In this document: in pieces, positions 9,936 through 18,816 of the stretch
Position numbering within the stretch: position 1 is the stretch's first letter
Layout: the number at the start of each line of letters is the position of its first letter
NCBI GenBank assembly: GCA_963718635.1
Contig: OY970367.1
Coordinates: 3,534,001 to 3,598,000, forward strand
Source of the DNA: JAIOQJ01 sp963718635
GTDB taxonomy: Bacteria; Planctomycetota; Planctomycetia; Gemmatales; Gemmataceae
Direction of reading: 5' to 3'
DNA: 64,000 nt
Position numbers and translations under genes: made by a program
Notes under the pieces: model-generated
Told to the model about the DNA's origin: nothing
Databases searched by the model: none
The model's input: only the letters and a program-made list of their open reading frames with translations

Positions 9936-10910
9936 ATGCACTCTTATTCCCTGGGCCGGCTACTAACTGTTGGAAAACGGTCGGTTCGATTGCTGCGTGA
10001 GGGTCGATTGATGCGCCGTCGGGTTACGTTAATCCCGATCTGTGGAATCCTGTTGCTGACGGCCTTGTATCTCTGGAAGGTGCAGGGCGTCTCTTTCGTT
10101 GGCGCGGAACGGGCCGATGATGGTGTGCCGCATACGCTCGACGCCGTCCACGATGTGCCGCCCTTTGACCCCTTGGAGACAGGCGATTTTGCGCGGGGTG
10201 TTATCAGCGGCGCTGCGATGACGGATGAGATTGCCCGTTATGCGCTGACCGATCCGATTGAACTTTTCAGGCTGAGCCTCGTCAAGTATCACGAAACGAC
10301 AAAAGCTTACACATGTACGATGTGTCGTCAGGAGCGCATCAAAGGAAAGCTCAACCCGCCTGATGTTGTCGAATGCTGGTTCAAAGAAGAACCGTTCAGC
10401 GTTCTGATGCACTGGACGCAGGGCGGCGGGCCGGCCGACGCTAGCTTGTTTATCGCCAATCATCATGGCCATAAGATCTGCGTTCGGCCCAAAATCGGCA
10501 AAGTCTTCGGCTATGTCGAACGCTCGCTCGATGCACCCGATGTGAAAGCGAATAGCCGTTATTCCATTACCGACTTCGGCCTGCGCGGCGGCGCGGAGCG
10601 AACTTACCGCACCTGGAAAGAACTACGCGATAAGGGCGTCGATCTGCAAACCGAGTATCTCGGATTACGCCCGAATGTTGAAGAAGCCGGCGGGCGGGCC
10701 TGTCATGTCATCAAGCGCCATTGCAACCCGCCAGAAGAAGAGGGGCTGACCGATGTGACCATCTACATCGATGCCGAGACGTGGCAGCAAGTTGGCTCCG
10801 TGCTGATGGCCGACGACCAGTTGATCGGCTGCTATTGGTTCAAGGACATCAACATCAATCCCACTTTTGATAGCAAGCAATTCAGCATCGAGACATTGAA
10901 GAAATATTGA
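9936..10910 (+). CDS. DUF1571 domain-containing membrane-anchored protein
   Basis: I choose ATG 9936 because AAGGA lies at 9924-9928; ATG 10011 (after GAGGG) is an alternative. A hydrophobic anchor (TLIPICGILLLTALYLW) follows. The rest matches the DUF1571 family, which is widespread in planctomycetes and of unknown role: a CTMCRQERIKGKL stretch, then many paired charged residues and a C-terminal sheet region. The family is probably periplasmic or surface exposed, by the anchor. No partner is apparent nearby. Confidence in the family is fair, in a function nil. Confidence 0.75.
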   Translation: MHSYSLGRLLTVGKRSVRLLREGRLMRRRVTLIPICGILLLTALYLWKVQGVSFVGAERADDGVPHTLDAVHDVPPFDPLETGDFARGVISGAAMTDEIARYALTDPIELFRLSLVKYHETTKAYTCTMCRQERIKGKLNPPDVVECWFKEEPFSVLMHWTQGGGPADASLFIANHHGHKICVRPKIGKVFGYVERSLDAPDVKANSRYSITDFGLRGGAERTYRTWKELRDKGVDLQTEYLGLRPNVEEAGGRACHVIKRHCNPPEEEGLTDVTIYIDAETWQQVGSVLMADDQLIGCYWFKDININPTFDSKQFSIETLKKY

Positions 10911-11060
10911 AACTTTCAATTCGTATCGCACGATTTTCGTTTCTAGCTACGAACGTGCACTCCACCCCGGCAAGCGGGGCGGCGGCGTATCGCACGATTT
11001 TCGTTTCTATCTACGAACGTGGGCTCCACCCTGGCAAGCGGAGTGGCGGCGAATCGAAAC
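10911..11060. repeat. Tandem duplication of a ~65-bp unit with family-C palindromes
   Basis: Two near-identical copies of a unit beginning CGTATCGCACGATTTTCG run from about 10921 to 11055. Each ends in a CACCC(C/T)GGCAAGCGG-type palindrome related to the family-C elements at 22262-22465. It lies at the 3' ends of convergent genes, so it may also act in termination. Confidence 0.7.
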
Positions 11061-11082
11061 GGATGCGTCGGCTAATTCCTTC

Positions 11083-12347
11083 TCACTCAGGCAGTCGCTT
11101 GATCAGCTCAAGCGCCTCTGTTTTGAAGTGGATAGCGCCTTCGAGCTGTGCCTCGCGTACTGCATCCAGCAGGAGCTTGTAGCGTGGCCCCGGCTTAATC
11201 CCCAGTTCGGCTAGGTCGTCGCCGGTAATCAACGGCGGGGGGTTCAGTTCTTCCATCGGCGTTTCACGCAGAATCTTTTCGCAAAACTCGATATGAGCCA
11301 ACGACTGGCCCGCTGCGATTGCATCGGCTCGATGCAAAGCGAGCAATTCGCCGATTCCGGGATGAACGAGAATCGTTTTCAATCGGCTTACCCGCATGGT
11401 AGGTGCATCGCACAGGTACTGGTGATTTTCGACTAGCCATTCGATGCGGCTTCGCTCGATGTTCGCCAGCTTCAGGCGCAGGCAAATGGCGGTCGCCATC
11501 TTACGGCCTATAAGGTCATCACCGTCCGAGCCGAGCTGGTGCAACAAGGCCGCGAACGCGAGCGGAAATGAGACGGGTTGGGGAGTGGGCCATTGCGCCC
11601 TTCCAACAATTCCAGCACTCGGAGAACATGCCCGCAGGTCTTGGGCAGCGCTTGCACTTCCAGCAGTTCGGGCAAGATCGGTTTGATCAGGTTGAGATCG
11701 TCCATCAATCGCAAGCCATCGGCACGCCGAGGGTGGACGAGCAATTTGCGTAGCTCGTCCGCAATGCGTTCGGCGCTCACCACGGTGATTTCACTTGCCA
11801 TCGCGCGAATAGCAGCAGCCGTGGCTGGATCGAGGGCGAGCTCGAAGCGAGTGGCCATGCGCACGGCTCGCAGCATGCGCAACTTGTCTTCCGCAATGCG
11901 ATGGCCCGCATCGCCGATGGCTCGGAGTGTCTTTGATTTCAAGTCCGCCTGCCCGCCAACGTAGTCGATCAGCCGATTTTCAAGGGGATCGAAGAACATG
12001 CCGTTGATGGTGAAATCGCGCCGTTGCGCGTCTTTCTCGGCTGAGCCGAACTCGACGGAATCAGGCCGTCGGCCGTCGCTGTAAACGCCATCCGAGCGAA
12101 AAGTGGCGACTTGGATTTTCAGTGGTTTAGGTCCAAGCACTTCAACGACGCCGAAACTGAGCCCTACTTCAACGGTATGGCGAAAGACGATCCGCACCTG
12201 CTCCGGACGGGCGCTGGTGGCGACATCGTAGTCGGCCGGCGGCAGGCCGAGCAACTCATCGCGCACACATCCGCCGGCCCAATAGGCGACGAAGCCGGCA
12301 TCGCGCAGGCGGCGGACCACTTGAATAGCAAGCTCGCGTTCGGTCAT
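11083..12347 (-). CDS. CCA tRNA nucleotidyltransferase (frameshifted)
   Basis: The N-terminal half shows the nucleotidyltransferase fold: GGCVRDELLG (the GGxVRD motif), DYDVAT catalytic acidic pair, then RRDFTINGMFFDP and the RMLRAVRMATRFEL nucleotide-recognition region. This is the class II CCA-adding/poly(A) polymerase family, which repairs or builds the CCA end of tRNA. The frame breaks near 11575, and the last 150 or so residues (helical tail, LITGDDLAELGIKPGPRYK) lie in another frame down to 11083. The joined length, about 420 codons, fits the family. It is followed 23 nt upstream on the same strand by the AcpH-like gene. Confidence 0.85.
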
Positions 12348-12370
12348 AACATCTCAATGAGCACTTATTA

Positions 12371-12964
12371 TTAGACCTTTTTCAACCCATTCACAAAGTG
12401 GACGAGTTCCGGAAAGAACTCTCGAAAATCCTCTTGTAGAGACGCGTGATGAGACAACAGGTCGGGCATCGCGTTTTCCAAAGCCAGCGCTCGTTTGGGA
12501 ATTCGCTCGGCGATCCGTTGCGATAAGCGAAACAATGTATCGGCAATCCCTTCACGGGTACCATAGGAGAACAATCGGTCGCTGGATATTAGGCGCTCGA
12601 TCAATTCACGGCAAGTCGGGACCTCTCCAATGTGGTCTTGAAGAGTTTGATAAACATGGTCAACGTAGCCGCGCAAGGGTTCCACCGCATAATTGCTCCA
12701 GTTCAATGCCAGGAGATGATCGTAATAAACATCGATAATGATGCCGGAGAACCAGCCCCATGTTTTCGAGATACGGCAGATGCTTCGCTGCACCAGCGCA
12801 TGCCGGTCGGTGAAGGAATCGACTTGGCGATGTAACCGGACTCCCTTCTGAATGCCCGGCGAGAGCGTTGATAGCTCATTGTTCCGAATCGAATCGGCTA
12901 GCAAGTTGCCCAAAATCGAATCGGAGGTCTGCTCGGCTAAATAGATATGCGCGAGATAGTTCAT
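12371..12964 (-). CDS. acpH: Acyl carrier protein phosphodiesterase-like (DUF479/AcpH)
   Basis: This 197-residue protein begins MNYLAHIYLAEQTSDSILGN, the AcpH opening, and has the HRQVDSFTDRH and DVYYDHLLA motifs that form the HD-like metal site. The family removes the 4'-phosphopantetheine from acyl carrier protein in E. coli; AcpH-type members in planctomycetes are assigned by homology. It reads in the same direction as the CCA enzyme, 23 nt away, but has no obvious functional link to it. Confidence 0.85.
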   Translation of the reverse strand: MNYLAHIYLAEQTSDSILGNLLADSIRNNELSTLSPGIQKGVRLHRQVDSFTDRHALVQRSICRISKTWGWFSGIIIDVYYDHLLALNWSNYAVEPLRGYVDHVYQTLQDHIGEVPTCRELIERLISSDRLFSYGTREGIADTLFRLSQRIAERIPKRALALENAMPDLLSHHASLQEDFREFFPELVHFVNGLKKV

Positions 12965-13120
12965 GAGTCACTGTGCGAAAAAACCTGTGACAAAAAAATG
13001 TTGGCAGAAAAACAGAGAAGACCAGAATTCGATTTCATTTTTTTGCCATCATCTTTTTGTCATTATTCCAAACTTCAACGTGTTTTATTACATCTGGGAT
13101 CCGGCAGCGTGTGTCGCCCG

Positions 13121-14638
13121 TCACACTTCCGCTGTCAGCCCTTGGGCCATCTTGATTTCGGTGCCGTGGTTGACGGTCCACGAAACTTTGTGGGTGACGG
13201 CTTCGACCAGTCCCGCGGCCGACGGATGGCCGTTGCCGCTTTTCTTCACGCCGCCAAACGGCAGATGAACCTCGGCGCCGATGCAGGGGAGGTTCACGTA
13301 ACCCATGCCGTAATCGCATTCGTCGCGGAAAAAGCGCATTCGGCGATAGTTCTCCGTGATAACGGCCATCGATAACCCGTATTCGGTGTCGTTGGCGTAT
13401 CGGGCCGCGTCTTCGTCTGTCTTGAATGGGACGAGGGCAACGTGCGGCCCGAATACTTCCTCGTGAATCCACGGCGCCTTTTGCGATGAATTCAGTGCGT
13501 AGACGCAGGGAGATACGAAACATCCTTCAACGCCGCCGACCGGTTGAATCTCAGTGCCGGGAAGGATCACGTCCATAGCTTCGCTGGCGGCAAGTGCGTT
13601 GTAGCGCAGCACTTTTTCAACGGCAGCCCGATTGATGAGCGGCCCCGCAAAGTTTTTCGGATCGAGCGGATCTCCGAATTTCAATCGCATTGCGATCGCA
13701 GTGAATGCTTCGACATATCGGCCAAATATCTCTTGCTGAACGAGGATACGGCTGGCCGATACGCAGCGCTGCCCCGTCGTCTTGAATGCGCTTAAGATTC
13801 CGGCCGTCACTGCAAGATCGAAGCGAGCATCGTCGCAGACGATGACGGCGTTCTTGCCGCCCATTTCGGCGGCGACAAGGCGATCGGGCATCGATGCCGA
13901 GATCTCCTGGATTCGCTTGCCGACGTCATAACTGCCGGTGAAGCAAACGACGTTGACGCCTTTATCGCGGACCAGCGCTTCACCCACGTTGCCGTCGCCG
14001 TGAACCAGATTGATGGTTCCCGCTGGGAATCCGGCTTCCGCGAACAGTTCCACGAGTCGCTGGCCGACTCCAGGAGTCTCTTCGCTTGGCTTGAAGATGC
14101 ACGTATTCCCTTCCAGCAGCGAAGGCCCGAGCATCCAGAGGGGCACAGCAAAGGGAAAGTTCCAGGGCGTTATGACGGCGACCACGCCCCAAGGTTTACG
14201 CCGAACGAAGGAATCCTTTTCGGCAATCTCCGAAGCAACGATCTCGCCGATCGGCATGCGCCCAGAACCGAAAACGTACTGCACCATATGCAGGCCTTCG
14301 ATCACCTCGGCCCGACACTCGGTGATGTTCTTGCCGCACTCGCGCACCATCAAGGTTGCCAGTTGATCGGTGTCGCGTTGAATCAATTGCGCTAACCGGT
14401 CAAAACATTCGGCCCGATGGATACGGCTCAGCCTTCGCCAGGGATCGAATGCTTTGCGCGCTGCAGCCACCGCCTTTTTCACCAACTCGGGGGCGGCAAC
14501 TGGAAATGAACCGACCAGTTCGCCGCGATTTGCGGGATTATGACTGCCGAAACTGGAAACGGCATCGCTCAGCCATTGGCCGTTGATGAAATGCCGGCCG
14601 ATCACGAAAGCAGGCGCCTCATCGATAAACTCGATCAT
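13121..14638 (-). CDS. NAD-dependent aldehyde dehydrogenase
   Basis: I take the start at ATG 14638, where GGAG lies about 8 nt upstream; a longer frame to 14740 has no support. The protein is about 505 residues and contains the ALDH core: the ITPWNFPFAVP cofactor loop, AEMGGKNAVIV with the general-base Glu, and TTGQRCVSASR with the catalytic Cys. It oxidises an aldehyde to the acid with NAD(P)+. Details resemble glutamate/aminoadipate semialdehyde and PutA-like members, but the substrate cannot be assigned. It stands alone between repeats. Confidence 0.9.
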   Translation of the reverse strand: MIEFIDEAPAFVIGRHFINGQWLSDAVSSFGSHNPANRGELVGSFPVAAPELVKKAVAAARKAFDPWRRLSRIHRAECFDRLAQLIQRDTDQLATLMVRECGKNITECRAEVIEGLHMVQYVFGSGRMPIGEIVASEIAEKDSFVRRKPWGVVAVITPWNFPFAVPLWMLGPSLLEGNTCIFKPSEETPGVGQRLVELFAEAGFPAGTINLVHGDGNVGEALVRDKGVNVVCFTGSYDVGKRIQEISASMPDRLVAAEMGGKNAVIVCDDARFDLAVTAGILSAFKTTGQRCVSASRILVQQEIFGRYVEAFTAIAMRLKFGDPLDPKNFAGPLINRAAVEKVLRYNALAASEAMDVILPGTEIQPVGGVEGCFVSPCVYALNSSQKAPWIHEEVFGPHVALVPFKTDEDAARYANDTEYGLSMAVITENYRRMRFFRDECDYGMGYVNLPCIGAEVHLPFGGVKKSGNGHPSAAGLVEAVTHKVSWTVNHGTEIKMAQGLTAEV

Positions 14639-14783
14639 CGCAAAACTCCGAGAAGGGAGAGAGACAGTCGGAGGGACGAGAAGGGATAATGAATTATACC
14701 CGCTCGCTAGGTTACTTGGCCAGGAAAACTCATCGTGCATGGGTCAAGTTTTAGATAAGGCGCCCATTCAGCGAAAACTATTT

Positions 14784-14906
14784 AGCCACGGATGGAACAC
14801 AGAACGAACACGGATAAAATCGAAGAAGTTTCATCAAGGCGGGTCGCACGAGTACGCTATCGGATGTTTGATTTATCGGTGTTTCGTCTGTGTTTGATCC
14901 GTGGCT
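14784..14906. repeat. Long imperfect inverted repeat
   Basis: The outer arms AGCCACGGAT (14784-14793) and ATCCGTGGCT (14897-14906) are perfect. Further inward, AACACAGAACGAACACGGAT pairs imperfectly with TATCGGTGTTTCGTCTGTGTT. It resembles the REP-like units elsewhere but no second copy is visible here. Confidence 0.65.
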
Positions 14907-15040
14907 GACGGATTTCGATTTGACATTGGCTGCCTGGTGCTCAGAAACTTCTCGTTGGTCTGAGGCAGAGCCTCGCTAGTGCTTCATCAAATGACCGTCC
15001 TTGCGCTTTACCTCTGTAGGCGCTTTTGAGTCTTGCTCCA

Positions 15041-15075
15041 GAACCCGATTGCTCACGCAATTCGGCTCGCCTTCC
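15041..15075. repeat. Dispersed repeat, family B
   Basis: A half-unit reading ACCCGATTGCTCACGCAA then TTCGGCTCGCC. The same unit occurs near 30578-30640 and 32871-32942, in the latter as a full inverted pair. Here only one arm is present. Confidence 0.7.
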
Positions 15076-15138
15076 GATTCACGCGGGAAAATGTACACTA
15101 ACTTTTCAACCCACCCGTTTCCCTCTAGAGGAATCAAC

Positions 15139-16308
15139 ATGCGCTTCACCTTACTCTTTGCATCGCTGGCCGCTCTGCTCGCGATTGGCATTTCGAGCTT
15201 TCACGTTCATGCCGACGACGCTCAAGCGGATAAGTATTGGGTCTTTATCGGCACAAATGGCGGCAAGCTGGCAAAGGGCATCTATCGTTGCGAGTTCGAC
15301 CCGGCCACGGGCAAGCTGTCTACGCCGGAACTGGCTGCCGAGGCAATGAGCCCAGGCTTTCTCGCGATACACCCGAACAAGCAATTTCTCTATGCCATCG
15401 GCAACGTGAGCCTGAACGGCAAAAATCAGGGAGGCGTGATGGCTTTCGCCCTCGATGCTAAAACCGGCAAGCTGACCCGGCTGAACGAGCAACCGGCCGG
15501 CGCCGGCGGTGGCCCTTGCCATGTGAGCGTTGACCGGGCGGGCAAGAACGTCTTAATTGCCAACTATGGCGGCGGCAGCGTCAACGTCTTCCCGATCGGC
15601 GAAGACGGCAAGCTGAAGGAAAGCACCGGGTTCATCAAGCATGAGGGCATGGGGGGCACACCAAAGAAGCCATCGACCCCGAAGGCGCATTCGATCAATC
15701 TGTCGAAAGATAACCGCTACGCCATTGTGGCCGACCTGGGGCTGGATAAAGTGCTCGTCTATAAGCTCGATGCCGACAAGGGAACGCTGACCCCGAACGA
15801 CCCGGCCTTCACGGCGACAGCCGCCGGCGCTGGGCCGCGCCATTTCGCCTTCCATCCCACCGCGCCGTTGGCGTTCGTCATCAACGAACTCGATTCGACC
15901 CTGTCATCGTTCAGTTACGATGTGGAGAAGGGAACGCTCAAAACCTTGAAGACCGTATCCACGCTGCCGAAGGACTTCACGGGCAAAAACTCGACCGCTG
16001 AGGTCGTCGTCCATCCGAACGGCAAGTTCGTCTACGGCTCTAACCGCGGCCACGACAGCATCGCAGCATTCAAGCTCGATGAGTCAACCGGCGACCTCTC
16101 GTTCATCGCGCACGCCACGGAAGGGATCAAAGAGCCGCGGAACTTCAACATCGATCCCACCGGCCGTTTCATGATCGTCGGCAGCCAAAAGGCCGACAAA
16201 GTAGTGGTGTTCAAGATCGACCAAACGACCGGCCAGCTTACGCCTACTGAGTCTGTCGTTGAAGTCGGCACGCCGATCTGCATCAAGTTTGTAGCGGTAG
16301 CGAAGTGA
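15139..16308 (+). CDS. Exported lactonase family beta-propeller (6-phosphogluconolactonase-like)
   Basis: ATG 15139 has GAGGA just upstream and opens a cleavable-looking signal peptide (LLFASLAALLAIGISSFHVHA). The mature part is a seven-bladed propeller of the YbhE/Pgl lactonase family: repeats such as KLSTPELAAEAMSPGFLAIHPN, QFLYAIGN, GGGPCHVSVDRAGKNVLIANYGGGSV and GAGPRHFAFHPTAPLAFVINE. The E. coli homologue hydrolyses 6-phosphogluconolactone in the cytoplasm; a signal peptide makes a periplasmic sugar-lactone or uncharacterised role more likely here. About 390 residues. A perfect 18-bp inverted repeat follows the stop. Confidence 0.85.
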   Translation: MRFTLLFASLAALLAIGISSFHVHADDAQADKYWVFIGTNGGKLAKGIYRCEFDPATGKLSTPELAAEAMSPGFLAIHPNKQFLYAIGNVSLNGKNQGGVMAFALDAKTGKLTRLNEQPAGAGGGPCHVSVDRAGKNVLIANYGGGSVNVFPIGEDGKLKESTGFIKHEGMGGTPKKPSTPKAHSINLSKDNRYAIVADLGLDKVLVYKLDADKGTLTPNDPAFTATAAGAGPRHFAFHPTAPLAFVINELDSTLSSFSYDVEKGTLKTLKTVSTLPKDFTGKNSTAEVVVHPNGKFVYGSNRGHDSIAAFKLDESTGDLSFIAHATEGIKEPRNFNIDPTGRFMIVGSQKADKVVVFKIDQTTGQLTPTESVVEVGTPICIKFVAVAK

Positions 16309-16331
16309 TCCATTGAGTTTCTAAACGAAGA

Positions 16332-16407
16332 CGGACAGGATTTACAGGAAAGACAGGATAGAAAAGCTTGCTCGCATTCATTCTGTTCATCCTGTAAATC
16401 CTGTCCG
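16332..16407. repeat. Perfect 18-bp inverted repeat after the lactonase gene
   Basis: The arms at 16332-16349 and 16390-16407 begin CGGACAGGATTT and end AAATCCTGTCCG, complementary over 18 bp, separated by 40 nt. Lying 24 bp past the stop it may act as a 3' end structure, though there is no U-run, so it is better read as a dispersed repeat. Confidence 0.75.
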
Positions 16408-16575
16408 AAAGTAAATCAGAGCATCGAGCTTATCGACATCTCCCAAAACTACTCGACGTTAACTCGCAACGGCACGCACTTTGCAAGTTCCTTGCCGACT
16501 TGTCACGCCGCTGGTGGTCGAACCGATAGTTCATCGGGCCGCCGAATTTTTATGAATTTCTAAACACCCACGAGA

Positions 16576-17600
16576 ATGAATTCCATGAACGGAAACTTTC
16601 GCACCGCCTTGGCCGTGCTCGGGTTGATCGGCCTGATTCCATCGAGCGGATTTGGCCAAGCCGAAGAACCAGTTGGGCCGCCGCAGCAGACGCGGGTCGT
16701 TCTACGGCTGTCGCGTGAGTTTATTCGTCGTCATACCACCCCGGTGATCAACGATTCATCACCCATCGATAAATGCCGGTTTGGCGGCATGTCACGGGCA
16801 CTGCGACGACAACGGGCCAAACTTCGATTTCGATGGATCTGCATGAAAACGAGGCGATGTTTACGTTGCATTTCAAGGGAACGACGGTCACCAAAACTGT
16901 TGCCACGCGCCGGCCCGTCGACGTTTACACTACTGGCGTCGCGAATTTTGAAGCGAGACGTATCATTCGCTTCGATGGCGTGCGCTTCACAGCCCAGGAG
17001 CCGACTATCGACGCAACATATTCGTCGACGACAGACGACGTCGAAACGCCGCGTGGAATAATTGGGCGAATCGCCCGCCGCAAGGCTTATCAGCGCATTG
17101 ATGAAATTCAGGGGGAAAGCGATGCCCTCGCACTCGCCGACGTCAAGACCATGATCATGTCGAGCTATGATCGGGAAACCGAACAATTTGTCACGCGAAT
17201 CAATGGCGTGGTTCCTATCGAAAAGACGGTTCTTCTGTTCTTCCCCACGGTAAAGGGTTGGGTCAATCACGTGGCCAGCACGACCAATTCGATCATCGTA
17301 AGCCCCGGACCCAAAGAAGCAGTCATTCCGACTTTGCCGAAAGAATACGTGCGCATGCGGGCGCCCGTGGAGCTTTGGGTTCAAGGCAAAGAAGAAGGTG
17401 AATCGAAACGCCGAGCTTTGGAAATGTGGACCACCGTTCAAAATGGCCTCGACCAATTCCGCGCCAAACAATCGGGTAAAGAGGCAAAGGTTGAAGGCTT
17501 GAAGTTCACCGCCGTCGGCGACTGGTGGGTAATCAAAGTAGGAGACGATCTGGCCGGCGAATGGCTGGATAAAATGGAAAAAATCGATCCGAAGAAATAA
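16576..17600 (+). CDS. Hypothetical exported protein (frameshifted)
   Basis: An N-terminal signal-like stretch (TALAVLGLIGLIPSSGFGQ) is followed by a domain of about 270 residues that I do not recognise. It has a VVLRLSREFIRRHTTPVIND segment, then, in another frame after a break near 16775, MPVWRHVTGTATTTGQ and long beta-rich text. The joined protein is about 340 residues. ATG 16576 or 16585 could be the start. The 3' end is followed by a clear terminator. It could be an adhesin- or chaperone-like periplasmic protein, but no function can be supported. Confidence 0.6.
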
Positions 17601-17617
17601 TGCGATTTGGTTTAGTG

Positions 17618-17647
17618 AAGACGGCTCGTTTCGGGCCGTCTTTTTTT
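17618..17647 (+). terminator. Rho-independent terminator
   Basis: A stem AAGACGG (17618-17624) / CCGTCTT (17636-17642), with loop CTCGTTTCGGG, is followed by a T-run (17641-17647). It closes the hypothetical gene ending at 17600. Confidence 0.85.
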
Positions 17648-17710
17648 GCGCTATTCAGATGTAACCTTAGGCCGAAGTTTAAGTAGACTGATAAATGATG
17701 ACTGAGGGGA

Positions 17711-17731
17711 GGACAGGCCGGGAGGCCTGTC
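17711..17731. repeat. Short palindrome
   Basis: GGACAGGCC (17711-17719) pairs with GGCCTGTCC (17723-17731) around a 3-nt loop. A related AACAGGCT/AGCCTGTT unit occurs at 63088-63109, so this is likely a dispersed stem-loop. Confidence 0.55.
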
Positions 17732-17750
17732 CCCACGGGGTGCTAACAGA

Positions 17751-17826
17751 TTCTGGCGAGCGGCGCGGCGTAAGCCCGCCGTGGTTCCGAACACACGGCG
17801 GGCTTACGCCGCGCCGCTCGCCAGAA
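17751..17826. repeat. Perfect 33-bp inverted repeat
   Basis: The left arm (17751-17783) and right arm (17794-17826) are perfectly complementary over 33 bp around a 10-nt loop. A degenerate copy with the same flanking text (GCCAGAAAGAGTT) lies at about 55685-55775. It is the strongest hairpin in the window. Confidence 0.85.
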
Positions 17827-17902
17827 TTGCCAGAAAGAGTTGGCGCACCCGTCTCCACGCGACCGAACCAATCTCTCTTGACCAGCCCCCAAGCTTTGCT
17901 TA

Positions 17903-18816
17903 TGACTCCCCATCCGCCGAAGCATCTGCCGGTGCTGCCAACTGAAGTGCTTGACCTGTTGGCGCCGACAGCGGGCGAAATCTGGGTGGACGCCACCACC
18001 GGCGCTGGCGGCCATGCCCGGCTTATTGCCGAGCGTTTAGGGCCTTCCGGCCGATTGATTGCCATCGATCAGGATCCGGCCATGTTGGAACTGGCGAAGG
18101 CTCGGCTCGATGGCTTGCCGGTGATGTTCTTGCATGCGAACTTCGATCAACTGCGGGCCGCGCTGGACTTGGCCGGTGTCGAGAAAATCGATGGATTGCT
18201 GGCGGACCTTGGCATCTGTTCCGATCAACTGGATGCCAGCGAACGCGGCCTGAGTTTTCAACAGGATGGCCCGCTCGATATGCGGCTCGATCCGCGGCTG
18301 GGCGCCTCAGCGGCTGACATCGTGAACGGCTGGAGCGAGCGCGAACTGGCCGATGCTATCTTTCGCTACGGCGAGGAACGGCATAGCCGACGGGTGGCGC
18401 GACGGATTGTAGAAGCGCGTAAGATTTCGCCCTTCCGAACAACGGCCCAGTTAGCCGAAGTCGTGCGCCGTTCGGTGCCTCGGGACAAGCATGGCCGGCT
18501 CGATCCGGCGACGCGGACTTTTCAAGGCTTGCGCATCGCGGTGAACGATGAACTCGGCGCCTTGGAGCGATTGCTTGCCCAACTGCCGCACGTATTGAAG
18601 CCGGGCGGACGGGCGGGATTAATCAGCTTTCATTCGCTCGAAGATCGCCTGGTGAAGCGGGCGTTTCAGGATGCATCGATTTGGGAACGGCTGACGAGAA
18701 AGCCGGTAATTGCAAGTGAAGACGAAACGCGGGCCAACCCGCGTTCGCGGAGTGCGAAGTTTCGGGCGGCACGGAGGATCGACGATCATGTTCGCAAGAA
18801 AGAAACCAGCGGTTAA
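17903..18816 (+). CDS. rsmH: 16S rRNA (cytosine1402-N4)-methyltransferase
   Basis: The ATG at 17903 starts MTPHPPKHLPVLPTEVLDLL, the normal RsmH opening. The SAM-binding motif (WVDATTGAGGHARLIAERLG), GLLADLGICSDQLD, and the GLSFQQDGPLDMRLD motif are intact, and the protein is about 304 residues. It methylates N4 of C1402 in 16S rRNA. In most bacteria rsmH (mraW) heads the dcw cell-wall/division cluster. Here no mraZ precedes it and no ftsI/murE follows; a LysM-like membrane protein overlaps its last 29 nt instead. No frameshift. No clear ribosome site, so the start is judged by homology. Confidence 0.95.

Larger units (their letters stand above)
14639..15138. other. Intergenic region with two dispersed repeats
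   Basis: About 500 bp between divergent genes. It contains a large inverted repeat (14784-14906), a GAGGCAGAGCCTCG-type unit near 14963 and a family-B unit near 15041-15075. An upstream in-frame start for the lactonase is not supported. No RNA gene is seen. Confidence 0.5.
17601..17902. other. Intergenic region with terminator and two hairpins
   Basis: About 300 bp before rsmH. It contains the terminator at 17618-17647, a short hairpin at 17711-17731 and the 33-bp palindrome at 17751-17826. The longer in-frame start of the rsmH reading would translate these repeats and is rejected. Confidence 0.6.

Noticed and set aside
17695..17902. N-terminal extension of rsmH
   Set aside because: It translates the 33-bp palindrome; RsmH orthologues begin at the later ATG.
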